NCBI GenBank assembly: GCA_963795555.1
Contig: CAWCHZ010000001.1
Coordinates: forward strand, 1-64,000
Length of the DNA: 64,000 nt
Source: CAWCHZ01 sp963795555
Lineage (GTDB): Bacteria > Actinomycetota > Thermoleophilia > Solirubrobacterales > Solirubrobacteraceae
Reading direction: 5' to 3'
The position numbers and the translations under genes were made by a program. The first letter of the stretch is position 1. The number at the start of each line of letters is the position of its first letter. Below the pieces are notes generated by a model. The model saw only the letters and a program-made list of their open reading frames with translations. It was not told where the DNA came from and did not search any database. This document shows positions 51,638 through 59,922 of this stretch, one piece after another.

Positions 51638-52222
51638 ATGGGACCGCCCATGCGACGCCGCGATGTGCGCCAGGCTCTGGCGCTGGGAGCCTTCGCTGCG
51701 CTGCTCGCGTTCCATCTCGTCGGCTGCGCCATGCCGGCATCCCCCTGGCCGGCTGGCGCGCCGACGGCTCCCTCGCGTGGAGCCGGCCTCGCTGCTCGCG
51801 CGAGCGCAACCGGCGCTGCCCCTGATCCACGCTTGACGCCCGGCGCGATCTTCCCCAATGCCTCCACCGCGCTCGTCTGCCGGCGCGGTTATGCCCGCGG
51901 CGTGCGCGATCGGCTCAACTCGGCACAGTGGATCGCGCTCAAGCGCCAGGTCTATGCGCGCTACGGCATCGCCAGCCACGCGCCCGGCGCATATGAGGTC
52001 GATCACCGCGAGCCGCTGGCGCTCGGGGGCACGAACTCCATCCCCAACCTCTGGCCCCAGCCGATCGAGCAGGCCCGCGAGAAGGACGGCCTGGAAGCCT
52101 GGGCGCACGACCGCGTCTGCGCGGGACGCCTCTCCCTTCGCGCCGCCCAGGTGCAGCTGCTCGACTGGTATCCGGCGTGGCTGGCCGCCGGACGGCCACG
52201 CGCGTGGGGGGCATTCGACTAG
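51638..52222 (+). CDS. Lipoprotein with HNH-nuclease-like motif
   Basis: 194 residues. MRRRDVRQALALGAFAALLA then FHLVGC is a signal with lipobox, Cys30 being the lipidated residue. The mature part has LVCRRGYARGVRDRLNSAQW, YEVDHREPLALGGTNSIPNL and WPQPIEQAREKDGLEAWAHD. V-D-H-x-x-P-L-x-L-G-G-x-N-x-x-x-N-L-W-P matches the beta-beta-alpha-metal (HNH) nuclease core, with the Asp-His pair 122-123 and Asn137, plus two Cys flanking it. An envelope-anchored nuclease that digests incoming or environmental DNA is inferred; the surrounding fold is small. The upstream toxin gene ends 115 bases before. Confidence 0.75.
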   Translation: MGPPMRRRDVRQALALGAFAALLAFHLVGCAMPASPWPAGAPTAPSRGAGLAARASATGAAPDPRLTPGAIFPNASTALVCRRGYARGVRDRLNSAQWIALKRQVYARYGIASHAPGAYEVDHREPLALGGTNSIPNLWPQPIEQAREKDGLEAWAHDRVCAGRLSLRAAQVQLLDWYPAWLAAGRPRAWGAFD

Positions 52223-52293
52223 TCCGGGGCGTGCGCCTACCCAGCGTCCACAGCAGGATGTTGGCGAGCGCCAGCCGCGGTCGCTGGCGGCTC

Positions 52294-52782
52294 TTAGCCA
52301 CCTCCCAGCAGCCGCTCCAGCACGACGACATCGCGCCATTCGCCCTCGAGGCGGCCGTGACGGCGATGGACGCCCACGACGTCGAAGCCGGCGTGCTCGG
52401 CCAGCCGCAGGCTCGCCGCGTTGGTCGTGAAGACGCGGCCGATGATCTTCGCCTGCCCGCGCTGCTCGGCGGTCTCGACCAGCGCGCTCATCAGCGCGCG
52501 CCCGACGCCGCGCCCGCGCGCGGCGCGCTCGACGTAGACAGCGTACTCGCCGATCCCGCGCTGGGCGGGGCGGTGGCTCAGCGGCACAAGACTGACCCAG
52601 CCGAGCACCTCGCCGTCGACCTCGGCGACCAGCACGAACGTCGCCTGCGCGATCACCCCGCGCATCTGCTCGTCCGTCTTGCCCTCGAGCTGGAAGGTGG
52701 CCTGGCGTTCGGCGATGCCCTGGTTGTAGACCCGCGCGATCGCGGCAGCGTCCTCGATGCCCGCCTCGCGGATGCGCAGCAT
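52294..52782 (-). CDS. GNAT acetyltransferase (phosphinothricin/methionine sulfoximine type)
   Basis: 162 residues: MLRIREAGIEDAAAIARVYN, QGIAERQATFQLEGKT (the family's early I-x-x-x-x-A-T-F motif), GWVSLVPLSHRPAQRGIGEY, AVYVERAARGRGVGRALMSA (the R-G-x-G-x-G/A acetyl-CoA loop) and TTNAASLRLAEHAGFDVVGV. The length and order match PAT-like enzymes that acetylate small amines. The exact substrate cannot be told. The gene is followed on the same strand by no close neighbour and preceded by the ArsC-like gene 9 bases upstream, so they share an operon. Confidence 0.88.
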   Translation of the reverse strand: MLRIREAGIEDAAAIARVYNQGIAERQATFQLEGKTDEQMRGVIAQATFVLVAEVDGEVLGWVSLVPLSHRPAQRGIGEYAVYVERAARGRGVGRALMSALVETAEQRGQAKIIGRVFTTNAASLRLAEHAGFDVVGVHRRHGRLEGEWRDVVVLERLLGGG

Positions 52783-52791
52783 GGCCAGGCG

Positions 52792-53145
52792 CTAGTCGAG
52801 CAGCTCGAGCACCCGCTCGATCGGCCGCGCCAGCACGGCCCGGTCGCCGCGCTCGACGATCGGTCGCTGGAGCAGCTCGGGGTGCTCGGCCATCAGGCGG
52901 ATCAGCTCGTCGTCGTCGATGTCCTCCAGGCCCAGCCCCAGCTCGGTCGCCAGCGGCTCGCGCGAGCGCAGCGCCTCCACCGGGCGGATCCCCGCCTTGC
53001 TCAGCAGCTCGCGGATCTTGCGCTCCGACAGCGCCTCGACGAAGTAGTCCACCCGCTCGAACTCCACGCCGCGCTGCTGGAGCAGCAGCGCCAGCTTGCG
53101 GCAGGTCGTGCAGGTGCGCTGCTCGTAGACGGTCAGCTCGGCCAC
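52792..53145 (-). CDS. ArsC/Spx-family arsenate reductase-like protein
   Basis: 117 residues from GTG 53145: VAELTVYEQRTCTTCRKLAL (C12-x-x-C15, thioredoxin-like), GVEFERVDYFVEALSERKIR, ELLSKAGIRPVEALRSREPL and LLQRPIVERGDRAVLARPIE, where R-P-(I/V)-x-x-x-(G/N)-x-x-A-x-x-(A/G)-R-P is the ArsC substrate loop. It could reduce arsenate with glutaredoxin or mycothiol, or be an Spx-like regulator; the family cannot be split by eye. No ars operon genes are nearby. Confidence 0.85.
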   Translation of the reverse strand: MAELTVYEQRTCTTCRKLALLLQQRGVEFERVDYFVEALSERKIRELLSKAGIRPVEALRSREPLATELGLGLEDIDDDELIRLMAEHPELLQRPIVERGDRAVLARPIERVLELLD

Positions 53146-53191
53146 TGAGCTGAAGGCTATCTCGCACGCGCCGGCCGGCGAACGGCCGGAC

Positions 53192-53274
53192 GCGCGGTCG
53201 GCGATCCGTCCGTCGGGGTGCGCGGCCAGCGATCCCAACGGCCAGGGCGCGCGGTCGGCGATCCGTCCGTCGGG
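53192..53274. repeat. 26-base direct repeat, two copies 57 bases apart
   Basis: GCGCGGTCGGCGATCCGTCC followed by GTCGGG occurs at 53192-53217 and exactly again at 53249-53274, in the gap between the ArsC-like gene and the surface-glycan operon. It may be a leftover duplication or a regulatory site; no symmetry is evident. Confidence 0.7.
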
Positions 53275-53368
53275 CTCCCCAGCGACGGGAGCCGATGCTA
53301 GCCTTGCCCCGCTTGCCGCGGGGCCAGCGCGTGCGCGCTACCTCGCCCTCCACCAAGGGACCAACACC

Positions 53369-54403
53369 GTGCACGTGTCATCGCCAAGCCTGCCGGCGTC
53401 GGATGTCGCTGCGTTTACGATCGGATTCGACCGACGCGATCGCGCCCGCCTGCACGAGCTCTGGGACCAGGTCATCGACTCCCAGCGCTGGAGCGAGGGC
53501 GAGCTGACCGAGCGCTTCGAGCGCGCCTGGTCAGCCTGGAACGCCCTGCCGAGCGTCGCGACGTCCAGCTGGACGGGGGCGGCGCTGGCGGCGCTGGAGT
53601 TCGCCGGCGTGCGCGGGGGCACCGTCCTGTGCCCCTCCAACACCTTCATGGCCACGCCGCTGGCCGCCCTGCGCGCCGGCGCCAGCGTCGAGTTCGTCGA
53701 CTGCAACCGCGATGACCTCTGCATGTCCTTCGCGGACTTCGAGGCCAAGGCGCAGCGCCACCGCCCGCGCGCCGCGTTCCTGGTCCACATCGGCGGTCAC
53801 CTCGCCTTCGAGACCGAGCGCATCGCCGCCTACTGCCGCGAGCACGGGATCTTCCTGATCGAGGACTGCGCGCATGCACACGGCGCCAGCTGGAACGGCC
53901 GGCGACCGGGCTCTTGGGGCGATGCCGGCGTCTATTCCTTCTATGCCACCAAGACGGTGTCGACCGGCGAGGGCGGCATCCTTGTCAGCCGCCACGATGA
54001 CCTCATCGAGTTCGCGCGCAAGTTCCGCAACTACGGCAAGTTCGAGCACGTCGTGCAGGGACTCAACTTCCGCATGAGCGAGTTCACCGCGGCGATCGGG
54101 CTGGTCCAGGCCGAGCGGCTCGAGGAGATCGTCGACTGGAAGAATGCGGTCGCCCACGGACTGCTCGACGCTCGCCATCCCGCGCACGTCGAGCTGCCAG
54201 CGGGCATGCGCTCGGGCTACTACAAATACGTCGTCTTCGACGCCGTCGAGACCTCCAGCGGGAGGGTCTACGAGCAGCCCTGCCACCGCATCCTCGGCCA
54301 CCAGGTCGATCTGCCCAACACCGACTGGGTGGCGGAGAACCATTGGTGCGTGCCGCTGTACTACCACGGTCCGGAGCTGCCGGAGGGGGTCAAGCCGTCG
54401 TGA
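53369..54403 (+). CDS. DegT/DnrJ/EryC1-type sugar aminotransferase
   Basis: 344 residues from GTG 53369. The PLP fold-type I motifs are present: SWTGAALAALEFAGVRGGTV, LCPSNTFMATPLAALRAGAS, FLIEDCAHAHGASWNGRRPG (Asp166 pairs with the PLP nitrogen) and GVYSFYATKTVSTGEGGILV (Lys195 Schiff base). The C-terminal ENHWCVPLYYHGPE has the H-x-(L/V)-x-Y-end typical of the group. It aminates keto-sugars for surface or secondary-metabolite glycans. It is coupled to the next gene through a GTGA overlap. Confidence 0.92.
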   Translation: MHVSSPSLPASDVAAFTIGFDRRDRARLHELWDQVIDSQRWSEGELTERFERAWSAWNALPSVATSSWTGAALAALEFAGVRGGTVLCPSNTFMATPLAALRAGASVEFVDCNRDDLCMSFADFEAKAQRHRPRAAFLVHIGGHLAFETERIAAYCREHGIFLIEDCAHAHGASWNGRRPGSWGDAGVYSFYATKTVSTGEGGILVSRHDDLIEFARKFRNYGKFEHVVQGLNFRMSEFTAAIGLVQAERLEEIVDWKNAVAHGLLDARHPAHVELPAGMRSGYYKYVVFDAVETSSGRVYEQPCHRILGHQVDLPNTDWVAENHWCVPLYYHGPELPEGVKPS

Positions 54404-55338
54404 GGGTGCTCGTAACGGGAGGGTCGGGCTTCATCGGCTCGCACGTCGTCGATCGCGTCCACGCGCGCGGGGGCGAGGCACGCATCTTCGACCTCGTCGG
54501 TTCCCGCCACCACGCGCCCGAGCAGATCGAGACCGTGCTCGGCAGCGTCACCGACCCCGACGCGCTCGAGCGCGCCATGCGCGGCTGCGACGCGGTCGTG
54601 CATCTCGCCGCGGTCGCCGACGTCAACCATGTCCACACCGACCCCGCCCGGGCCGAGCACATCAACGCGCGCGGCACGCTCAACGTGCTGGAGGCGGCGC
54701 GGCGCAGCGAGATCGAGCGGATCGTCTACGCCAGCACGATCTGGGTCTACAGCGACTGCCCCGAGCACGAGGTCGACGAGGACACCCCACTGGCTGCCCC
54801 AAGCCACCTCTACACCGGCACCAAGCTCGCCGGCGAGCTCTACTGCAAGGGCTACGCCGAGCTCTACGGCGTCGCCTCGACGATCCTGCGCTTCGGGATC
54901 CCCTACGGTCCGCGTGCCCGCGAGGCCGCTGTCGTGCCGACGTTCGTCTCGCGTGCCCTCGCCGGCGAGCCCCTGACGATCGCCGGCGACGGCCGCCAGT
55001 CGCGCCGCTTCGTGTACGTCGAGGACCTCGCCGACGGGGTCGTCAGCGCGCTGGCGCCTGCTGCCGCCAACCGGATCTACAACCTTGCCAGCCTCGAGAC
55101 CGTCACGATCGCCGAGATTGCGGCGACGGTCCGCGACTTGGTCGGCGATGTGGAGATCGTCCACGTCGCTGGTCGCCAGGGCGACTTCGGCGGCAAGGAG
55201 GTCTCCAGCGAACGTGCCGCGCGCGAGCTGGACTGGTCGGCGCGGACCTGCTTCCGCGAGGGGCTGAGTCGCTACGTGGCCTGGCGCTGCCGGCCCGATG
55301 AGCAACGCGAGGTGGACGCCGACCTGGCGCTGCTCTAG
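54400..55338 (+). CDS. NAD-dependent sugar epimerase/dehydratase
   Basis: 312 residues: MRVLVTGGSGFIGSHVVDRV is the Rossmann T-G-G-x-G-F-I-G site. ALERAMRGCDAVVHLAAVAD, VNHVHTDPARAEHINARGTL, ERIVYASTIWVYSD and SHLYTGTKLAGELYCKGYAE (catalytic Y-x-x-x-K) define the extended SDR sugar epimerase class. AFAST-like end motif DGRQSRRFVYVEDLADGVVS is typical of UDP- or dTDP-sugar enzymes. Start GTG 54400 overlaps the previous stop. With its neighbours it should make a modified nucleotide sugar. Confidence 0.93.
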   Translation: MRVLVTGGSGFIGSHVVDRVHARGGEARIFDLVGSRHHAPEQIETVLGSVTDPDALERAMRGCDAVVHLAAVADVNHVHTDPARAEHINARGTLNVLEAARRSEIERIVYASTIWVYSDCPEHEVDEDTPLAAPSHLYTGTKLAGELYCKGYAELYGVASTILRFGIPYGPRAREAAVVPTFVSRALAGEPLTIAGDGRQSRRFVYVEDLADGVVSALAPAAANRIYNLASLETVTIAEIAATVRDLVGDVEIVHVAGRQGDFGGKEVSSERAARELDWSARTCFREGLSRYVAWRCRPDEQREVDADLALL

Positions 55339-55362
55339 CGAGCTCGCCAGCGCGTCCCCACC

Positions 55363-56604
55363 ATGGCCACCAGCGCGCCCCAGCCGAGGCCGCCCGAGCC
55401 GCGCGTCGGCTCGGTGCTTGTGGCCGACCTGCGCCGCAGCGACCGCCCGGTGCGCGTGCTGATCGTCTCGGCGGACATCGGCGAGGGCCACGACGCGCCT
55501 GCTCGCGCGATCGCCGCGGACCTGCGCGCCGAATGCCCCAGCGCGCACGTCACGATCGCCAACGGCCTCGCTGAGATGGGCCGCTTCGTCACGTGGGTGA
55601 TCCGCGAGGGCTCGCGCGTGGCCTTCACGCGCCGGCGCTGGCTGTTCGAGATCCAATACTTCCTGATCACGCGCGTCGCCCCGACCAAGCGCCTCGGTGT
55701 GCTTGTGCTGCGCGCGCTGGGCGGCCGGCGCCTGCGGCGCTTCATCGCTGATCAGCGGCCCGACGTGGTGATCTCCACCTACCCGGGCACGACGATGCTG
55801 CTGGGCGAGTATCGCCGCCGTGGCCTGCTCGACGCGCCGGCGGTGGGCGTGATCACCGACCTGGCCGGGCTGTACTACTGGGCCTGGCCGGGCGTGGATC
55901 TGCACACCATCACGCACCCCGAGTCGATCGCGGAGGTGCGTGCGATCATCGGTGAGCGGGGCGTCGTGCAGTGGGCGCGTCCACCGAGCTGCCCGCGCTT
56001 CCTGGAGCCGTGCTCGATGAGCGAGGGCCGTCGCGTGCTGGAGCTGCCCCAGCAGGGCAAGATCGTCGTCGTCTCCGGCGGGGGCTGGGCGGTCGGCGAC
56101 CTGGCCGGCGCCATCGAGGCGGCGCTGCGGACGCGGGCGGCACTGGTCATCTGCCTGACCGGTCGCAACGAGCAGGTCGCTGCCGCCCTGGGTGAGCGCT
56201 TCGGCGCCGAGCCGCGCGTGCGGCTGATGGGCTTCACCAACCGGATGAGCGAGCTGCTGGCGGCCGCCGATGTGCTCGTGCACTCGAGCGCCGGGCTCAC
56301 CGTCCTGGAGGCGATCGTCCGCGGCTGCCCGGTGATCTCCTACGGCTTCGGCATCGGTCACGTGCGCGTCAACAACCAGGCCTTCGCGCGCCACGGCCTC
56401 GCGCGGCCCGTGCGGTCGCGCGGCGAGCTGGGCTTGGCGCTCGAGCAGGCGCTGCAGCGCCGCGACGACCCCGACGAGCGCTTCGCCGAACGGCCGTCCG
56501 TGGCGGCGCTGGTGCTCGAGCTCTGCGGACGCCTGCACGCAGCTGCGTCAGGCGAGCACTGGGACGAGCTGGCGGCGGGCGATCTCGTCGAGGATCTGCG
56601 GTAG
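55363..56604 (+). CDS. GT-B glycosyltransferase (MurG/MGDG-synthase-like)
   Basis: 413 residues. VRVLIVSADIGEGHDAPARA (the S-x-x-x-G-x-G-H start of MGDG/processive diacylglycerol glucosyltransferases), LRRFIADQRPDVVISTYPGT, VGVITDLAGLYYWAWPGVDL, GKIVVVSGGGWAVGDLAGAI and DVLVHSSAGLTVLEAIVRGC (the donor-binding end, where most have H-x-G-G) point to a lipid- or polyprenol-linked sugar acceptor. S-S-A-G instead of P-G-G is a variation. It ends with the last 57 bases overlapping the convergent deacetylase gene. Confidence 0.88.
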   Translation: MATSAPQPRPPEPRVGSVLVADLRRSDRPVRVLIVSADIGEGHDAPARAIAADLRAECPSAHVTIANGLAEMGRFVTWVIREGSRVAFTRRRWLFEIQYFLITRVAPTKRLGVLVLRALGGRRLRRFIADQRPDVVISTYPGTTMLLGEYRRRGLLDAPAVGVITDLAGLYYWAWPGVDLHTITHPESIAEVRAIIGERGVVQWARPPSCPRFLEPCSMSEGRRVLELPQQGKIVVVSGGGWAVGDLAGAIEAALRTRAALVICLTGRNEQVAAALGERFGAEPRVRLMGFTNRMSELLAAADVLVHSSAGLTVLEAIVRGCPVISYGFGIGHVRVNNQAFARHGLARPVRSRGELGLALEQALQRRDDPDERFAERPSVAALVLELCGRLHAAASGEHWDELAAGDLVEDLR

Positions 56605-57234
56605 CGCCGCGACCGTGCGGCGCCAGGATCCGGGCGCGCTGTAGTCGTCGGCGTCGTGCAGCAGCACGATGTCGCCACCGACCAGACCGCTGGTCGCGAG
56701 CGTCGCGATCGACGTCGGCGTGGCGCGGGCGCGCCAGTCGCGCCCCCAGCGCATCCACAGCACGGGATCCCAGCCGCGGTGTCGGCAGAGCGCCAGCGCC
56801 GCGGGCGAGAAGATCCCGTAGGGCGGGCGGTAGAGCGTTGGCGTGCGGCCGCTGGCCGCCTCGATCGAGGCGATCGCGCGGGCGAGATCCTCGCGCAGCT
56901 CGCGCGGGCCGATCCGCAGCAGGTTGCGGTGGCGGTCGCAGTGCAGCGCGACGGTGTGGCCCGCCGCGACGATCTCGGCCGCCAGCGAGCCGGTGCGGCG
57001 CACCTGCTCGCCGACCAGGAAGAACGTCGCCGGTGCGTCCGCGGCGCGCAGGAGCTCCAGCACGGCCGGCGTGCCCCGCGGGTGGGGGCCGTCGTCGAAG
57101 GTCAGCGCCACGCCAGCCGCGTCAGGCACCTGATCGCGGATCTGCAGCGCGGCGCGCAGCTGCGGCGAGATCGCGGCGAGCGCCGGCAGGCAGTGGGCGG
57201 CGAGGCCGACGGCCGCCAGGCGAGCTGCGAGCAC
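56548..57234 (-). CDS. Polysaccharide deacetylase (NodB domain)
   Basis: 228 residues: GVALTFDDGPHPRGTPAVLE (catalytic Asp and metal Asp of T-F-D-D-G-P), ATFFLVGEQVRRTGSLAAEI, GHTVALHCDRHRNLLRI (the H-x3-H metal site), PTLYRPPYGIFSPAALALCR (R-P-P-Y-G) and GGDIVLLHDADDYSAPGSWR (the L-H-D end). A short hydrophobic N-terminus (MLAARLAAVGLAAHCLPALA) may be a signal or anchor. It removes acetyl groups from cell-wall or surface glycans, in keeping with the neighbouring operon. The 3' end overlaps the convergent glycosyltransferase by 57 bases. Confidence 0.93.
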   Translation of the reverse strand: MLAARLAAVGLAAHCLPALAAISPQLRAALQIRDQVPDAAGVALTFDDGPHPRGTPAVLELLRAADAPATFFLVGEQVRRTGSLAAEIVAAGHTVALHCDRHRNLLRIGPRELREDLARAIASIEAASGRTPTLYRPPYGIFSPAALALCRHRGWDPVLWMRWGRDWRARATPTSIATLATSGLVGGDIVLLHDADDYSAPGSWRRTVAALPQILDEIARRQLVPVLA

Positions 57235-57263
57235 GCTCGTATGATGGCGGCTTGGCCGACTGG

Positions 57264-58385
57264 GTGAGCAGCGCTGCGGGGGAGATCGAGGCGCGCGCCG
57301 AGCGCGAGCTCGAGGCGCTGGTGGCCGTCTCGTCGCCCAACGGCGATCGCGCCGGCGCCGAGGAGGCTGCCGCCGTCGCGACCGCGCTGCTGCCAGCGCG
57401 GTCGCAGGTGCAGCGCCTGCCCTGCTCGACGCCCGGCTACGCCGACGACCTGCTGGCGATCGTGGCGGGCACGGGCAGCCGGCGGCTGCTGCTGGTCGGG
57501 CACCTCGACACGGTCATCGAGCACGGTATGCACCAACCGCTGCGCCGCGAGGGCGAGCGCCTCGTCGGATCCGGCACGCTCGACATGAAGGGCGGCGTGG
57601 TGCTGGCGCTGGGCGTATTGGGGGCGCTGGCGACGACGCCCGCTGCCTACGCCGAGGTCGCGCTGCTGCTCGTCTGCGACGAGGAGTGGCGCACGGTGGC
57701 CTTCCAGCACGCCGAGCGGCTGACCGGCTATGACGCCTGCCTCTGCTTCGAGGCTGGTCAGCGCGCGGCCAACGGCGAGGACCAGGTGATCGTCCAGCGC
57801 AAGGCGGCGGGCACGCTGCGCGTGGAGGCGGAGGGGGTCTCGAGCCATTCCGGCTCAGCACCGGACGCGGGGCGCAACGCGCTGCTTGCGCTGGCGGTGG
57901 CGGCGCAGCGGCTGGCGACGCTGCACGACCCCGACGGCCCCGCGCAGCTGAGCGTCGTGCCGACGATCCTGCGCTCGGGCGAGGCGCTCAACGTCGTCCC
58001 GGCAAGCGGCGAGCTGCTCTGCGACCTCCGTGCCGACGACGCCAGCGCGTTCGATCCGGTCATCGCCGCCGTCCCCGAGGAGGTTGCGGGCGCGACGCTG
58101 AGCGGCCGGCTGATTCGCTGCTGGCCGGGCATGGACACGCGTGCGGCGACTGCCGCGCTGCTGGTCGAGGCCGCCCGTCGGCTCGACCAGCCGATCGGTG
58201 GCGCGCGGCGTGGGGGTGCCAGCGATGCCAGTCACTTCGCCCAGCACATCCCGCTGACGCTCGATGGCCTCGGGCCGCTCGGCGCCGGCGCCCATGCACC
58301 CGAGGAGCATGTGCTCGCCGCGTCGCTGGGCTCGCGCGCGCGGGTCGCCCTGGCGATCGTCGCCGCGCTGCTGGGGATCGACTAG
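57264..58385 (+). CDS. M20-family metallopeptidase (glutamate carboxypeptidase-like)
   Basis: 373 residues from GTG 57264 (TTG 57252 also possible). SRRLLLVGHLDTVIEHGMHQ has the first zinc His80 and Asp82; GSGTLDMKGGVVLALGVLGA holds the bridging Asp107; LLLVCDEEWRTVAFQHAERL holds the catalytic Glu140 and the metal Glu141. A dimerisation domain follows (SHSGSAPDAGRNALLALAVA, the S-x-H-(A/S)-G motif) and the last His is in GPLGAGAHAPEEHVLAAS. It would trim amino acids or N-acyl groups from small peptides or amides. Three-prime end overlaps pcm by 4 bases. Confidence 0.92.
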   Translation: MSSAAGEIEARAERELEALVAVSSPNGDRAGAEEAAAVATALLPARSQVQRLPCSTPGYADDLLAIVAGTGSRRLLLVGHLDTVIEHGMHQPLRREGERLVGSGTLDMKGGVVLALGVLGALATTPAAYAEVALLLVCDEEWRTVAFQHAERLTGYDACLCFEAGQRAANGEDQVIVQRKAAGTLRVEAEGVSSHSGSAPDAGRNALLALAVAAQRLATLHDPDGPAQLSVVPTILRSGEALNVVPASGELLCDLRADDASAFDPVIAAVPEEVAGATLSGRLIRCWPGMDTRAATAALLVEAARRLDQPIGGARRGGASDASHFAQHIPLTLDGLGPLGAGAHAPEEHVLAASLGSRARVALAIVAALLGID

Positions 58386-59059
58386 TAGCGCCGCGGCGGG
58401 TGGCCGTTGGTGTTGCCGCCGCCGATCAGGGGGACGAAGCGCACCGGCTCCAGATCGCGGCGCGTGAAGCCCCCGCTCGTGCGGCGCACGAGCACGAGGC
58501 GCTCGACCTCGCTGGTGAGCGGCAGCACCATGCGCCCGGCTGGGGCGAGCTGCTCGAGCAGCGCACGCGGCACCTCAGTCGCCGAGGCGGCGACGTTGAT
58601 CGCGTCATAGGGGGCCGCGGGCGGATGACCCAGCGTGCCGTCGCCGACGATCAGCGTCACGTTCTCCACGCCGGCGGCTCGCAGGTTGTGCCGCGCCTGC
58701 TCGGACAGCTGTTGGTGGTGCTCGATCGACCAGACATGCGCGCACAGCTGGGCCAGCACGGCCGCGTGGTAGCCCGAGCCGGTGCCGACGTCGAGCACGC
58801 GGTCGCTGGGTCGCAGCTCGAGCAGCTCGCACATCCGCGCGACGATCAGCGGCTGGGAGATCGTCTGGCCCCAGCCGATCCGCAGCGCCGCGTTGGCCCA
58901 CGCCCGGCGGCGCTCGCGCGCGGGCACGAAGCGCTCGCGCGGGACCGTGGCGATCGCCGCGAGCACGCGCTCGTCGCGGATCAGCGCACGCAGCTCGTCG
59001 ATCAGCGCGGCGCGGCGAGGGCCCTGGTCCTCCTGCTCGGGACCCTGCTCGGAGGTCAT
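58382..59059 (-). CDS. pcm: Protein-L-isoaspartate O-methyltransferase
   Basis: 225 residues. LRALIRDERVLAAIATVPRE, RFVPARERRRAWANAALRIG, WGQTISQPLIVARMCELLEL (the family T-I-S-(Q/A)-P), DRVLDVGTGSGYHAAVLAQL (SAM-binding G-(T/S)-G-S-G-Y), VENVTLIVGDGTLGHPPAAP (G-D-G) and LLEQLAPAGRMVLPLTSEVE match PCMT. It repairs isoaspartyl residues by methylating them. Start Met at 59059 (GGAGG nearby on the coding strand is not obvious). Divergent from the NlpC/P60 gene, 62 bases apart. Confidence 0.92.
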   Translation of the reverse strand: MTSEQGPEQEDQGPRRAALIDELRALIRDERVLAAIATVPRERFVPARERRRAWANAALRIGWGQTISQPLIVARMCELLELRPSDRVLDVGTGSGYHAAVLAQLCAHVWSIEHHQQLSEQARHNLRAAGVENVTLIVGDGTLGHPPAAPYDAINVAASATEVPRALLEQLAPAGRMVLPLTSEVERLVLVRRTSGGFTRRDLEPVRFVPLIGGGNTNGHPPRRY

Positions 59060-59121
59060 CGCACCCCCCTGCTCGGACAGGCGATCTTCAAGCCGCCGGC
59101 GTTTGTGGCGATACTGTCCGC

Positions 59122-59922
59122 GTGGCTGTGATGGCAGCAGTGGCCTCGGCGCCCGCGGCGCTGCGACGTCGACCGCGACGCGCGCTGATTGCGCTGACTG
59201 GGCTGGTGGTCGTGGCGATCGTCGCGGTCGTGCTGGTGGCCGGCGGCAGCTCGCGCGCGGCAGGCGACGCCGGCGGCCTGGCGGCGCAGCGGCCCCACCC
59301 CCAGGCCGTCGAGCCGATTGCCGGGGTGGCGCTCCAGCCCGACACAGGGCAGAGCTCCGCGCCACTGACCACGAGCTCGCTGGCCGCACCGGCGCCGGCC
59401 GTGCGCCCGGGCGAGTCCGCGACGGCAGGGCTTGCGCGCCCGTCGGACGCCGAGGTTCAACGCGAGCTGAGCCTGCTCAAGCAGGCGATGAGCGTGGATG
59501 GGCTGACCGTCGGTCCGCGCGCAGCGGTCCGCGCCGGCGGCGTCGCCGTCGCGCCGCTGAATGCCCCCTTGGTCGTCAAGGAGATCATCCAGGCGGGCAA
59601 CGAGATCGCGCGCTTTCCCTACAAGTGGGGCGGCGGTCACAGCGCCTGGCGCGACAACGGCTATGACTGCTCGGGCTCGGTGTCCTTCGCGCTGGCGGCC
59701 GCGGGGCTGCTGGATCGGCCGCTGACCTCGGGCGAGCTGGCGGCCTCGGGGCTTCCCGGCCCCGGCCGCTGGGTGACGATCTACGCCAACCCCACCCACG
59801 TCTGGATGGTCGTCGCCGGGCTGCGCTTCGACACCGTCGCGCTGGCCGGCGGCGGGACCCGCTGGAGCGCGACGATGGCCAATCCTGCCGGCTTCAGCGT
59901 TCGTCACCCGCCTGGCCTCTAG
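59122..59922 (+). CDS. Membrane-anchored NlpC/P60-type peptidoglycan hydrolase-like protein
   Basis: 266 residues: a basic N-terminus and a membrane helix (ALIALTGLVVVAIVAVVLVA), a Pro/Ala-rich linker, then IIQAGNEIARFPYKWGGGHS and DNGYDCSGSVSFALAAAGLL with Cys183, followed by GRWVTIYANPTHVWMVVAGL with His226. The Y-x-(W/Y)-G-G-x-(H/D) and D-C-S-G-(S/L) motifs match the NlpC/P60 core; the third polar residue is not clear. It would cleave wall peptides. Start GTG 59122, or the second in-frame ATG. Converges with rnd, overlapping by 29 bases. Confidence 0.87.
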   Translation: MAVMAAVASAPAALRRRPRRALIALTGLVVVAIVAVVLVAGGSSRAAGDAGGLAAQRPHPQAVEPIAGVALQPDTGQSSAPLTTSSLAAPAPAVRPGESATAGLARPSDAEVQRELSLLKQAMSVDGLTVGPRAAVRAGGVAVAPLNAPLVVKEIIQAGNEIARFPYKWGGGHSAWRDNGYDCSGSVSFALAAAGLLDRPLTSGELAASGLPGPGRWVTIYANPTHVWMVVAGLRFDTVALAGGGTRWSATMANPAGFSVRHPPGL

